DNA of 64,000 nucleotides from Asticcacaulis benevestitus DSM 16100 = ATCC BAA-896 (GTDB lineage Bacteria > Pseudomonadota > Alphaproteobacteria > Caulobacterales > Caulobacteraceae), in contig NZ_AQWM01000015.1 of the NCBI RefSeq assembly GCF_000376105.1, forward strand, positions 1-64,000. Reading direction: 5' to 3'. The position numbers and the translations under genes are program-made. Below, piece after piece: positions 53,269 through 61,995 of this stretch. The first letter of the stretch is position 1. Each line of letters opens with the position of its first letter. The notes beneath the pieces were generated by a model. That model ran no database searches, was not told the origin of the DNA, and saw only the letters and a list, made by a program, of their open reading frames with translations.

Positions 53269-55089
53269 TTATCTCTGGGCGATGTAGTCAGGGGAGGCCA
53301 TGGTCAGGAGTATGGCCAGGCGAACACGGTTTAACTTTGCCGTATCGATTGTATCCTGCGCAGCGCCGGCGGCAGGGATAGCAATACCGGTCACTGCGTC
53401 TGTAATGCGAGCACGAAGTGTCGCCGACATGCGGACGCCTAAAAGGAGATCAATGCGGTTGACGAGTGCGACGGGATCATTGGCTAGCGCCAGTTCCTTG
53501 CTATACGCGGCTTTTACATCCGAACTGGAACCGATCCCCTTCTCGATGGTTGTTTGCATAGTGTTGACATAGGCTGCAACCGACACTTCGTCCGTAATCT
53601 GTAGCTCGGGCGCCGCCTTGCCCTTATTGCCAATGATTGTGTTAGCCGGGACGTAGCCTGGCCGAAAGAAATTGAACACCGAAGGAGACGTCAACGGGGA
53701 TTGGTTCAATTGGCTTTGCGAACTTGTTGACGTGATCAGCCAATTCCCACTGTCCGAAGCGGCGTCGAAACTCCGCATCCAGTTACCAAGACGCACCACA
53801 GGTTCGCGTAATTTTCCATAACTTGCATCCGTCGACACCGTCCGTGCTTCGCTATCGATCAAGATCGCTTTGATGACAGCGCCCATGTCGCCGCGTACGC
53901 TCGATCCATTGTTATTAAAGGTCTGAGCACAGCGCTTAATGTAAGGTGCGGTTGGGTTCGAGGTCACGAGCCGCTGAATGAGCTGTCTGCACAAGAAGGG
54001 CCCAACGTTCGGATGGTTGTATAAGGTGTCAAGCGCCTTGCTGACCTCACCATTTCCGTCTGCCACTGTGGTCGCATAAATCGTAGAGCCTAAGAAGGCT
54101 TTAGCCGACGTGGAATGCGCACTATTATACATGATCATCGGTGTGGTGTAGGCTTCAACGTTCTTGCTACCGCCCCAAAAGGTCGAATTGTTTGGCGTTG
54201 GCGAATACCAACTGAGCCCGGTGAAAACCTTGGCAAGCCCTTTCACATCTTCCGTCGAATAGGTCGGGATCGGATTGCCTGTCATGTCGGTTTTGCGTGT
54301 ACCGTCCGTGTTCAGTTCCCACAAACCAATCGTCATAAGCTGCATGACTTCGCGGGCGTAATTTTCGTCCGGGTTCCTACCTGTCTTTGCATCCTCTTTT
54401 TGATTGCCCATATAGGTAAGATAGAGGCCCATAGCCGGATGGTAGGTGACATCCTGTAACAGGGTGCGAAAATTGCCAAAAGCATCTCGGCCCAGCATGT
54501 CATAGTAGGAGGCCAGGCCGCGCGGCGACTGTGATGCGCCGGTAAAAGACGTCACGAAAATTTCCGAGAGAGCAAATTTCACGCGCTGGCGCAATTGGTC
54601 GTCGCCTTTTGCGGCCTGCATCCAGAAGCTTTCGTAAAACTGGCTCGACGACACATTTGCCGTTGCATTGGCAGCGCGCAGGGCTGTCAACCGCTGATCC
54701 ATCCAGGTCAAGTGAGAGCTTCCCGGCGCTAGGGCGAGTTGTCCGTCCACCCACGCACTATAAGAGGAACGTGTGATAGCGGTAATATCCGCGTCCGTGG
54801 CGCCGAACGTCGCTTGCGCCAAAAGACGGCTTGCGTCTGCGGCAGTAGGCGCAACGATGACGGCTGCGGACGAAGACGTGGTGCCAGACGATGCCGGTGA
54901 CGAACCGCCCCCGCCACCACCCCCACAAGCCGTTGACGCGATAAGCGCTGCAACTGTAAGCAATTTCAGAAGGTCTTTGCCCCAACGGCGTGGGACTTTG
55001 TCAACCCACGAACGACTGGCGCCCGCAGCGAGCCCATTGGAGAACATATACATACGCAATACACTTTTCACGGAAAACTGTGGGGTCAT
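53269..55089 (-). CDS. DUF1800 family lipoprotein
   Basis: A DUF1800 protein of about 606 residues. The hydrophobic stretch LLKLLTVAALIAS runs into TACGGGGGGG, a lipobox followed by a Gly/Ser linker; the domain starts near ASRLLAQATFGATDADI. Landmarks: LRQRVKFALSEIFVTSF, YYDMLGRDAFGNFRTLLQDVTYHPAMGLYLTYMGN, RNPDENYAREVMQLMTIGLWELN and VRLGNWMRSFDA. The N-terminus is uncertain: an ATG at 55089 or GTG at 55113 would leave about 50 residues before the lipobox, which is unusually long, so the true start may be further in. Function unknown; it is co-transcribed with DUF1501. A role in an exported cell-surface or periplasmic process is likely for the pair. Confidence 0.85.
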   Translation of the reverse strand: MTPQFSVKSVLRMYMFSNGLAAGASRSWVDKVPRRWGKDLLKLLTVAALIASTACGGGGGGGSSPASSGTTSSSAAVIVAPTAADASRLLAQATFGATDADITAITRSSYSAWVDGQLALAPGSSHLTWMDQRLTALRAANATANVSSSQFYESFWMQAAKGDDQLRQRVKFALSEIFVTSFTGASQSPRGLASYYDMLGRDAFGNFRTLLQDVTYHPAMGLYLTYMGNQKEDAKTGRNPDENYAREVMQLMTIGLWELNTDGTRKTDMTGNPIPTYSTEDVKGLAKVFTGLSWYSPTPNNSTFWGGSKNVEAYTTPMIMYNSAHSTSAKAFLGSTIYATTVADGNGEVSKALDTLYNHPNVGPFLCRQLIQRLVTSNPTAPYIKRCAQTFNNNGSSVRGDMGAVIKAILIDSEARTVSTDASYGKLREPVVRLGNWMRSFDAASDSGNWLITSTSSQSQLNQSPLTSPSVFNFFRPGYVPANTIIGNKGKAAPELQITDEVSVAAYVNTMQTTIEKGIGSSSDVKAAYSKELALANDPVALVNRIDLLLGVRMSATLRARITDAVTGIAIPAAGAAQDTIDTAKLNRVRLAILLTMASPDYIAQR

Positions 55090-55749
55090 ATCGATGTTTC
55101 GAGCATGACACACTTAAGGTTTTCTATAAAAATGCTGTGAACGAAATGCTAATTTGTCTCTTAATACGTGTATTGCGCGAAAAAACTTTCACTTATTCTC
55201 AAGAAACGAGGCACATTTATCCACACTTCGCCACTCTTATCCTCTTTGCGATGTAGATTGGCGTGCAACATCTATCCCCGAATTGGGGTGATCGACGACT
55301 CGTCTAAAGGGAACCACGCTTTCCGAGATCTATGGGTCGACCACTTAGTTTTAGCAGGTGGGTCCAAGCTCGGGATGTGGATGGAACTCAGGTTTTGCGG
55401 GCTTTGGGCCGTGTTCTTGGTTTGAGCCGCATTCGGTATCATGTGCCCCTTTAAGGTTCGATGGCCATAACGCGAAGACATTTTAGGCCTATTCGCGCTG
55501 ACGCCGGTCGAGGCCAATGGATAAAGAAGGTTGCAGACATCTAAACCATCACATGCGTCTGACGCATTCGTGAGTTAATGTGGTTTGATCAAGATCTTTA
55601 GGGAAGGCACTATGTATATATCAGAGTTTAAGTGTTGATGTCATGACTTTAGCATTTGATTTTGTTTTTATGAGTTGCGTCATTCTTCTCATATTTTTTA
55701 TAGTCTTTAATAAAGTGAGGTGAAGGCGCTGAATTTCAGGAGTAGACAC
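55090..55749. other. intergenic region without recognised content
   Basis: About 660 bases between the DUF1800 gene and the broken gene, AT-rich at its right end. I see no convincing gene, RNA or repeat. It must contain the promoter of the DUF1800-DUF1501 pair near 55110-55250. Confidence 0.4.
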
Positions 55750-56300
55750 ATGATCGGCGCCTATGCCTATACACTTATTCACCCACCACTTTCGCTTGAT
55801 GCCCTCACGCCGCTGGAGCGGCTGATCTTAGGGGAAGTGATGGAGAGCAGAGTCCTGAAAAAGCGCCTTCATCTTTACGCCTTTGATGATCTGGCCCTGC
55901 CGTTTGATCTCTTTCTGCATGACGTGGGCGCCGCCCTTGAGGCCAGCCAGGACCGGGAGGATGGTCGGAATGTCTGGGTTTCAGGTCTTATAGAGGCCAC
56001 CAGCCACCATGACGACAGCATAGACTCGATCTGAGCCAGGGTGAGGTGTCGTTAGCGCACATCCTGCAGGATATTGTCAGGCGCTCGCCAACCATGACCC
56101 ATCTGGTCATGACCACAGGCTATGCCCGTTCAGGCCTCGAAGCCGGGGCGGCGGGGCCTTCGGTTACGGTCATCACGAATGGCGATGTTCAACATAAATG
56201 CACCACGGAAATTATTGACGCGCTTCTCGATGATGCTGGCCTGCTGCCCAATGCGACCTTGCCTTCGCGGGACGTGGGTTATTGCGTCAGGCGTTCATAG
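55750..56300 (+). pseudogene. hypothetical gene with a frameshift near 56020
   Basis: Two consecutive frames look like one gene. The first, from ATG 55750 (AGGAGT seven bases upstream), encodes 94 residues (LTPLERLILGEVMESRVLKKRLHLYAF, FDLFLHDVGAALEAS) and stops at 56034. The second, in the +2 frame relative to the first, is open from about 56013 to 56300 and reads SQGEVSLAHILQDIVRRSPTM, then TTGYARSGLEAGAAG and IIDALLDDAGLLPN, with normal coding quality from its beginning. A single indel around 56013-56034 would join them into a protein of about 180 residues. I do not recognise the family, and no membrane or signal segment is present. A coding pair with overlapping frames or a sequencing error are alternatives. 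It converges with rsgA. Confidence 0.45.
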
Positions 56301-56320
56301 GCCGGAAAGGCAAGGCGCAC

Positions 56321-57343
56321 TTACCTGTTCTTGCGCTGCAAGGTCCTGTTGCCACGCGGCCCGGTCTGGACCGGGGTATTGCTGACGTTCTCTTCGAGCA
56401 GTTTGCGCCAGCGCGCCACACGCTCTTCATCGAGTGCGCCGGACGCAACCGCGGCGCGCACCGCACAGCCTGGCTCGTGGGCGTGGCTGCAGTCGCTGAA
56501 CTTGCACAAGGGTGCCAGTTCGGTGATTTCGGCAAACAGGGTGTCGATACCATAGGCCACGTCACCGACGTGCAGATTGCGCATCCCCGGTGTGTCGATG
56601 ATCCATCCCCCGCCCGACATGGCATGGAGAGAGCGGGCGGTTGTGGTGTGGCGGCCTTTGGCATCCTGCTCGCGGATCCCGCCCGTCTGTTGTGGAGACT
56701 GGCCAGCGCCGGCCAGGGTATTGACGAGGGTCGATTTGCCCACGCCTGAGGAGCCCACGAGGGCTACAGTCTGGCCTTTTAGACACCAGGGCGCCAAGGC
56801 CGTCGCGGCCTCGTCCGACCGGGCATTGAGCGTAACTACGGGAAGGTCACGCTGTAAGCCAGCGGCCTGACGGGCATAGGTCTCGGCATCTGAGACTGTA
56901 TCGGCCTTGGTCAGGACGAGCACCGGCGTCGTGCCGGCTTCATTCGCCATCACCAGATAGCGCTCCAGACGCGCCGGGTTGAAGTCGGCATTGCATGAGG
57001 TCACGATAAACAGGGTATCGACATTGGCCGCGGCAAGCTGTTGCATGTGCTGGCCCTCGACATGCCGTTGCAGGACCGTTTTGCGATCGAGGCGCCGGTG
57101 CAGAAGGAGGGTGTCCGGTGTGACGAGCACCCAGTCGCCCACGGCATATTCGGCGGTGTTGGCGCGCGGCGGCAGGGTGAGCCGCAGAAGTCCGGTGTCC
57201 GAGATGACGCTCAAGCGGGCGCGATGCACCTCAGCGATGCGGTAAGGCCGATAGCCTTCGTCGTCCGCACCCATCTGATCGGCAAAGACTTCGGACCATC
57301 CCAGGTCGAGCATGAAGGGGAGATTGTCGATCGCGCTCTCCAC
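56321..57343 (-). CDS. rsgA: RsgA ribosome small-subunit-dependent GTPase
   Basis: A 340-residue GTPase with the circularly permuted order of motifs: G4 VLTKAD, G1 GSSGVGKSTLVNTLAG and G3 DTPGMRNL, after an N-terminal OB fold (about 40-105, with VGDWVLVTP). The C-terminal zinc knuckle is CKFSDCSHAHEPGCAV. RsgA helps to mature the 30S ribosomal subunit and is released by GTP hydrolysis on the 30S. The frame begins with GTG at 57343 and no strong ribosome binding site is seen; an ATG ten codons in is an alternative start. It is a housekeeping gene. Positioned between the broken gene and the GH85 gene, it interrupts the N-glycan region. Confidence 0.92.
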   Translation of the reverse strand: MESAIDNLPFMLDLGWSEVFADQMGADDEGYRPYRIAEVHRARLSVISDTGLLRLTLPPRANTAEYAVGDWVLVTPDTLLLHRRLDRKTVLQRHVEGQHMQQLAAANVDTLFIVTSCNADFNPARLERYLVMANEAGTTPVLVLTKADTVSDAETYARQAAGLQRDLPVVTLNARSDEAATALAPWCLKGQTVALVGSSGVGKSTLVNTLAGAGQSPQQTGGIREQDAKGRHTTTARSLHAMSGGGWIIDTPGMRNLHVGDVAYGIDTLFAEITELAPLCKFSDCSHAHEPGCAVRAAVASGALDEERVARWRKLLEENVSNTPVQTGPRGNRTLQRKNR

Positions 57344-57457
57344 TTACATTGGTTCCGAAGGCCACGACCTTGCGTTCAAGACAAACTCTCTGACTGTCAT
57401 CACGCCGTGATAGCAGATGTCTTGCTCAAGAGACATGTAATTCGCGTCTGCGACGCG

Positions 57458-59674
57458 TCACACCCAGTTAAAGGTCACGATCGCCGGTTTCCCATCGCCC
57501 GGCACCAGATGCAGGACGGTTTGGCCTGCGCCCTTTTCGCGCGGCAGGTCGCTGACATAGTAGGCGTCGCCGGTAATGCGGCCAAGCCAGGTCTTGCCCT
57601 TACCTGTCACGGCCAGGATATCATAATAGGGCACGCTGGCATCGAGGGTCCACTGAAGCTGCAGCTCGGCTGACTGACCGCCAGACTGAACGCGGCTTTG
57701 TGCGATTTTGAAGCCTTGCGGCTGAGCGGGGCTGACCCTTGTGACATCGGTCAGCGACAGCTCGCCGATATTGACGCGGTAGGCCGTGGTCTTGCCGGAG
57801 GAGGCGAAGCCCAGCGACACGACCGCCAGGGTGCGGCCCGCATACTTGGCGAGACTTTGCGCCCACTGTTTCCAGCTGGATGTGAGCGCCTTGCCGGCCT
57901 TGATGTTGATCCACTCGGTGACTTGGGGTGCGTCCTCGAAGACCAGGCCGGCCTTCATCAGACCGCGTGCGCCGCCCTTAAAAACGAGGCCAAGCGTGGT
58001 CTTGTTGTCGACCGCGATCTTCGTTTTATAGAGACGCACCTCCATGGCGTTCTCGGCGCCAAGCTTGCCAGTGATCGCCAGCGATGCGCCGCCATTATAA
58101 GCGTCGTCGAAATCGTAATCGACCTCCAGCAGGCCTTCGGCACCCGTATCGGCGTTGAGCGGACGGTCGAGCGGCTTGGTCCACCACGCCCAGGTCGGCA
58201 GCACGTCCTGAATGCCAAGGTTGAACCACGGCGTTTCGGCGACCTTGACGCCGTCAAGGAAGAAACGGTCGCCTTCGCCGGTATTGAACCGCGTCACGAA
58301 GGGCAGGGCACCTATCATCGAGCGCTCGGCGATGAAGTTGGCAACGCCATAGGTAATCGGCAGGCGCAACTGGTCGGTCGGTTTGCCGGGTGCTTCGTAG
58401 TCGGTATAGATCTTGCGCACATCGGCCGGACCGTAGATGACGGCTTCTGCGGCGGTCGGCGTATTGTTACGCGCCGGATTGCCCGACTTGCCCGACCAGA
58501 ACTGACGATGCAGGCGATACCAGGCCTTACGGGTGCGCTTCGGGTCGGTCAGATCAGCGAGGTCTTCGCGGTCCTGCGCCGACAGGCTGGTCGAGGCCTT
58601 GAGCTGATCAAGGCGGGCGCGACCGATCTTGCGCAGGCCGTCTTCGGCACTATAGACCTGCAAACCACCGGAGGCGGGGCCGCCATTGGGCGTCACGACA
58701 ACCGGCGCCATCAGGCCGAGATAGCCGGGCCCCGGATAGAGCTGTAGGCCATAATAGATATTGCGCGGATCGTATTGCGGCAGGGCGAGGGTCGAGACGT
58801 CCGGTATCGGATGGCCGGAACAGCATCCGCGCGTCAGGCCGTAATTGCTCCAGCCCTGATCGAGCATCATTGAATTGGCGCGGGGCGCATCGGCTTCGCG
58901 CGGACGGCCATCGACATGAGGCGAGCCCGGCCAGACGGCGGCCGCATCGGTATAGCCGTTATAATACTGGATGTGGAAGTCGCCAAGACCTTGTCTGGCG
59001 GCTTCGACCTGCATCAAACCAATCAGGTCTTGCACCGCGCGGGCGTCGTCGTCCGTATAGCTCTCGAAATTGACAAAATAACCGTCGAAACCGAAATAGG
59101 CGGCCAGGTTGACGAGCTTTTGGGCGACTTCGGCGCGTGGCAGGTCCGAGCCGTCGAACATGCGTTTGTCGGGCTGGAACATGGTGGCCAGGATGCGCGC
59201 GCCATTGCGGTGGGCGGCGTCGATCAGGGCGGCATTGGGCACATAGCCGGTCGTGTTCCAGGCGACGACGATATCCTGATACTGCCATGAGCGCTCGACA
59301 TGGACGCGGCTGCGCGCGCCGGTCTGGTAGCGCGTCCGGTTCAGATCCTCATCCGGCCCGGCCAGGGTCAGGTAGGCGGCCAGGAGCGTGCCGCCGGGCA
59401 CATCGGGATTTTGCGCCGGATGCGCTTGCGTGGCGGCAAAGGGCGCGATGCGCTTGGCGCGGCGGACATGCGACCGGAAGAAGGGCGCTGACGGGTTGGT
59501 GTCCGGATCGTAGGCCTTGAAGGCGTCCCACGGATCTGCGCCGGTCAGGGGATAGGCCGGGGCGATACTGACTATGTCCGTCGCGCGCGCCATGGCGGCC
59601 GGCAGGGTGAGCATGGCGGCTGTGGCGCCGGCAAGGGTCATGAACTGGCGGCGGGAAGCGTCAAGGCGGGTCAT
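57458..59674 (-). CDS. GH85 endo-beta-N-acetylglucosaminidase, Tat-exported
   Basis: A 738-residue GH85 enzyme with a Tat motif (SRRQFMTLAGAT). The barrel shows NPDVPGGTLLAAYLTLAG, ILATMFQPDKRMFDGSDLPRAEV, FGFDGYFVNFESYTDDDA, in which Asn and Glu of N-F-E (about residues 202-204) fit the catalytic Asn-X-Glu of the family, and IQYYNGYTDAAAVWPGS. The C-terminal half consists of beta-sandwich domains (RPLNADTGAEGLLEVDYDF and following). It should cleave between the two GlcNAc of the N-glycan core, releasing an oligosaccharide from the glycoprotein. Its substrate range (high-mannose or fucosylated core) is not visible. It follows the second GH29 gene by 35 bases and is probably co-transcribed with it. 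Confidence 0.88.
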   Translation of the reverse strand: MTRLDASRRQFMTLAGATAAMLTLPAAMARATDIVSIAPAYPLTGADPWDAFKAYDPDTNPSAPFFRSHVRRAKRIAPFAATQAHPAQNPDVPGGTLLAAYLTLAGPDEDLNRTRYQTGARSRVHVERSWQYQDIVVAWNTTGYVPNAALIDAAHRNGARILATMFQPDKRMFDGSDLPRAEVAQKLVNLAAYFGFDGYFVNFESYTDDDARAVQDLIGLMQVEAARQGLGDFHIQYYNGYTDAAAVWPGSPHVDGRPREADAPRANSMMLDQGWSNYGLTRGCCSGHPIPDVSTLALPQYDPRNIYYGLQLYPGPGYLGLMAPVVVTPNGGPASGGLQVYSAEDGLRKIGRARLDQLKASTSLSAQDREDLADLTDPKRTRKAWYRLHRQFWSGKSGNPARNNTPTAAEAVIYGPADVRKIYTDYEAPGKPTDQLRLPITYGVANFIAERSMIGALPFVTRFNTGEGDRFFLDGVKVAETPWFNLGIQDVLPTWAWWTKPLDRPLNADTGAEGLLEVDYDFDDAYNGGASLAITGKLGAENAMEVRLYKTKIAVDNKTTLGLVFKGGARGLMKAGLVFEDAPQVTEWINIKAGKALTSSWKQWAQSLAKYAGRTLAVVSLGFASSGKTTAYRVNIGELSLTDVTRVSPAQPQGFKIAQSRVQSGGQSAELQLQWTLDASVPYYDILAVTGKGKTWLGRITGDAYYVSDLPREKGAGQTVLHLVPGDGKPAIVTFNWV

Positions 59675-59709
59675 GGTATCTCTGATCTGTAGCGGGCGGT
59701 AACGGGCGT

Positions 59710-61809
59710 TTAGCGGGTGATGATGCCGAGGCTGCCGGTGACGATGATGGGCTTGTCCTGTACGGCGCGTGGCAGGCGCAGGCGCAGGTAACGGCCCTGA
59801 TGCGGGGCGGCAAAGCGGATCTTCTGTTCGGTGCGGCTGGCGGCGATGTTGGAGAATTCGCCGCTGGCGACCGGCTGGCCCCAGGTCTTGCCATCTTCGC
59901 TGACGAAGGCCTCGTACCCGGCGGGTGCGCCCATGCGGGCGACGATATCGACGCCTAAGAAGATATCATGGACGGCCGGGCGCAGGGTGAAGCCCTTCAG
60001 AGTATAACTCTTGGCGAGATCAAGGACGATATCGACCGGCTGGCCCTCCGTGCCGGCGAATGTGCCGCCTTTCAGCAGGTTCTCCGGCGCATCGCCATTG
60101 GCGGCCAGCACCTTCCAAAGAGTGGGTGACACGTCGAAGTCGCGTGTGATCGGCGCACTGGTCACGCCGGTCTCAGACCGTCGGGCGATCGCCGTCACGA
60201 TGCCGCCATCACTCAAAGCGAAGGGGGCGGTAAACAGGGGCGAGGCGGCGGTGGGTGTCGTACCGTCGAGGGTATAGTGCACTTCAAGGCCTTTTTCAGG
60301 CGCCGACAGGGTAACGATCCCTTGCTGATCACGGCTGATAGCGGGTTCTTCAAGCGTATCGGGCAGGCGGAACAGCCCAAAATTATTAATAACCGGCGAG
60401 GCGGCGGCGGTCAGGATGCGCACACGGACGCGCGTCGTTGTCACCGGCTGGCTGAGGCGGATGAGGCGTTCGTCGCCGATCGCGGTGTGTTGGGCAATCT
60501 CGGCCCAGGCGCCGTCTTTCCAGATGTCGACAGCATAGTCATGGACCCGCACGCCGAGCGTCAGGTCTTCCGACAGGCGGATCACGTCGAAGGTCGCAGG
60601 CTTTTGCAAGGCCACGTCAAGCCAAGCGCCTGCCGTATCGCGCTCGGCGGCGGCCCAGAAGCTCGTGGTGGAAAGCGCATTGTCTGCGGCGAGGGCGGTA
60701 TTGAAACGGCTGCTCGCCGTTACCTTGGCGCCCAGAGCCAGGTTTTTGGCAAAACCGGCATCGCGGATGGCCTTCCAGGCTTTCAGCGAGGCGACATCGG
60801 CATCGGGTATGCGCCCCCGGCGGTCGGGCGCCAGGTTGAGCAGCAGATTGGTGCCGCGGCCGACCGATTCAAAATAGATCTTGGTCAGGTTGGCGGCGGA
60901 ACGCGGCGCTTCGTCGGCGTGCCAGAACCAGCCGGGACGGATCGAGACGTTGGTTTCAGCCGGATCCCATATGGGGCCTCCGAGTACACCACTATTGGCC
61001 TTTTGCTGGCTGTAGGTCGAGGTGTCCCACGTTGGCCAGCACGGATCACCCGCGACGCCTTGCTCGTTGCCGACCCAGCGAATGTCCATGTGCTCGTCGG
61101 CGAACATGACGGCGTCGGGCTGGTTCTTGCGCACCAGGGCGCGCACCTTGTCCCACTGATAATAGGTCTGGTCGATCTTGCGACGTTCGCGTGCTCCGCC
61201 ATAGTAGCCGTCGCCGCCATTGGCGCCATCGAACCAGACCTCGAACAGTTTGCCATACTGCGTGGTCAGTTCTTCGAGCTGGTTATGGTAATACTCAACA
61301 TAGGCCGGGCGGCCATATTCGGCGTGATTGCGGTCCCACGGCGACAGATAGACGCCAAAGGCCAAGCCGTGACGGCGGCAAGCATCGGAGATCTCGCCGA
61401 CGATATCACCCTTGCCGTTTTTGTAGGGACTGTTTTTCACCGAATGTTCGGTATAGCGGCTGGGCCACAGGCAGAAACCGTCATGGTGTTTGGCGGTAAG
61501 GACAAGACCCGTCAGGCCACCGGACTTGGCGGCTTCGACGATCTGGTCGGCGCTGAAATCTGTCGGGTTGAACAGGGATTCCGACTCGTCGCCAAATCCC
61601 CATTCGCGATCGGTGAAGGTGTTGATGGTGAAGTGCATGAAGGCATAGGTGTTACGCTTATGCCAGGCCAGTTGGCGCGGTGAGGGCGTGGCGCCAAACG
61701 GTTTGGGACGCGCGGTCGAACCTGCGAAAGCGCTCGCCGCAGACAGGCTGGCGGCGGTGGCCGCGCCCATGATCAAAAGGTGGCGTCGTGTCGAAGTGGT
61801 CATGTCCAT
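59710..61809 (-). CDS. second GH29 alpha-L-fucosidase with accessory domains, Tat-exported
   Basis: A 699-residue alpha-L-fucosidase with a Tat motif (TRRHLLIMGAAT). The GH29 barrel shows AFMHFTINTFTDREWGFG, TAKHHDGFCLWPSRYTEHSVK, the nucleophile Asp in FEVWFDGANGG (about 193) and NLLLNLAPDRRGRIPD. It is followed by a discoidin-like (F5/8 type C) module (about 350-470), a chitobiase C-terminal-like beta domain (GLEVHYTLDGTTPTAASPLF) and another beta module. The extra modules and the different active-site surroundings separate it from the GH29 at 33869 and resemble alpha-1,3/1,4-fucosidases. I set the start at 61809; the ATG six bases further on is equally possible. A dre-like site at 61927-61942 lies upstream. 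Confidence 0.87.
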   Translation of the reverse strand: MDMTTSTRRHLLIMGAATAASLSAASAFAGSTARPKPFGATPSPRQLAWHKRNTYAFMHFTINTFTDREWGFGDESESLFNPTDFSADQIVEAAKSGGLTGLVLTAKHHDGFCLWPSRYTEHSVKNSPYKNGKGDIVGEISDACRRHGLAFGVYLSPWDRNHAEYGRPAYVEYYHNQLEELTTQYGKLFEVWFDGANGGDGYYGGARERRKIDQTYYQWDKVRALVRKNQPDAVMFADEHMDIRWVGNEQGVAGDPCWPTWDTSTYSQQKANSGVLGGPIWDPAETNVSIRPGWFWHADEAPRSAANLTKIYFESVGRGTNLLLNLAPDRRGRIPDADVASLKAWKAIRDAGFAKNLALGAKVTASSRFNTALAADNALSTTSFWAAAERDTAGAWLDVALQKPATFDVIRLSEDLTLGVRVHDYAVDIWKDGAWAEIAQHTAIGDERLIRLSQPVTTTRVRVRILTAAASPVINNFGLFRLPDTLEEPAISRDQQGIVTLSAPEKGLEVHYTLDGTTPTAASPLFTAPFALSDGGIVTAIARRSETGVTSAPITRDFDVSPTLWKVLAANGDAPENLLKGGTFAGTEGQPVDIVLDLAKSYTLKGFTLRPAVHDIFLGVDIVARMGAPAGYEAFVSEDGKTWGQPVASGEFSNIAASRTEQKIRFAAPHQGRYLRLRLPRAVQDKPIIVTGSLGIITR

Positions 61810-61926
61810 CCTTGCTTCCTGCCCTTGGATCAACGCTTCGTCCCCAACGATAAGGGGCGACAACATTTACTTAGGAGCGAAATACGGCGTCAGGCTATTG
61901 TGGATTCGCAGCCTGAACTGCCTCTT

Positions 61927-61942
61927 ATTGGTCATGACAACT
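61927..61942. promoter_or_regulatory. dre-like operator upstream of the GH29-GH85 operon
   Basis: ATTGGTCATGACAACT lies about 120 bases before the GH29 start. Its core TGGTCATGACAA matches nine of twelve positions of the DasR/NagR-type dre consensus TGGTCTAGACCA (consensus recalled, not searched). With two GntR/UTRA regulator genes just upstream, it is a likely operator responding to an amino-sugar phosphate. Confidence 0.5.
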
Positions 61943-61995
61943 CTACCGATGCCTTTGGGATTGGCAACGATAAAAATCGTTTCCCTGATAAAAAT

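Noticed and set aside
60277-61683. 468-codon open frame antisense to the second GH29 gene
   Set aside because: Shadow of a well-supported fucosidase; composition is Arg/Gly/Ala-rich with no family features and no ribosome binding site.
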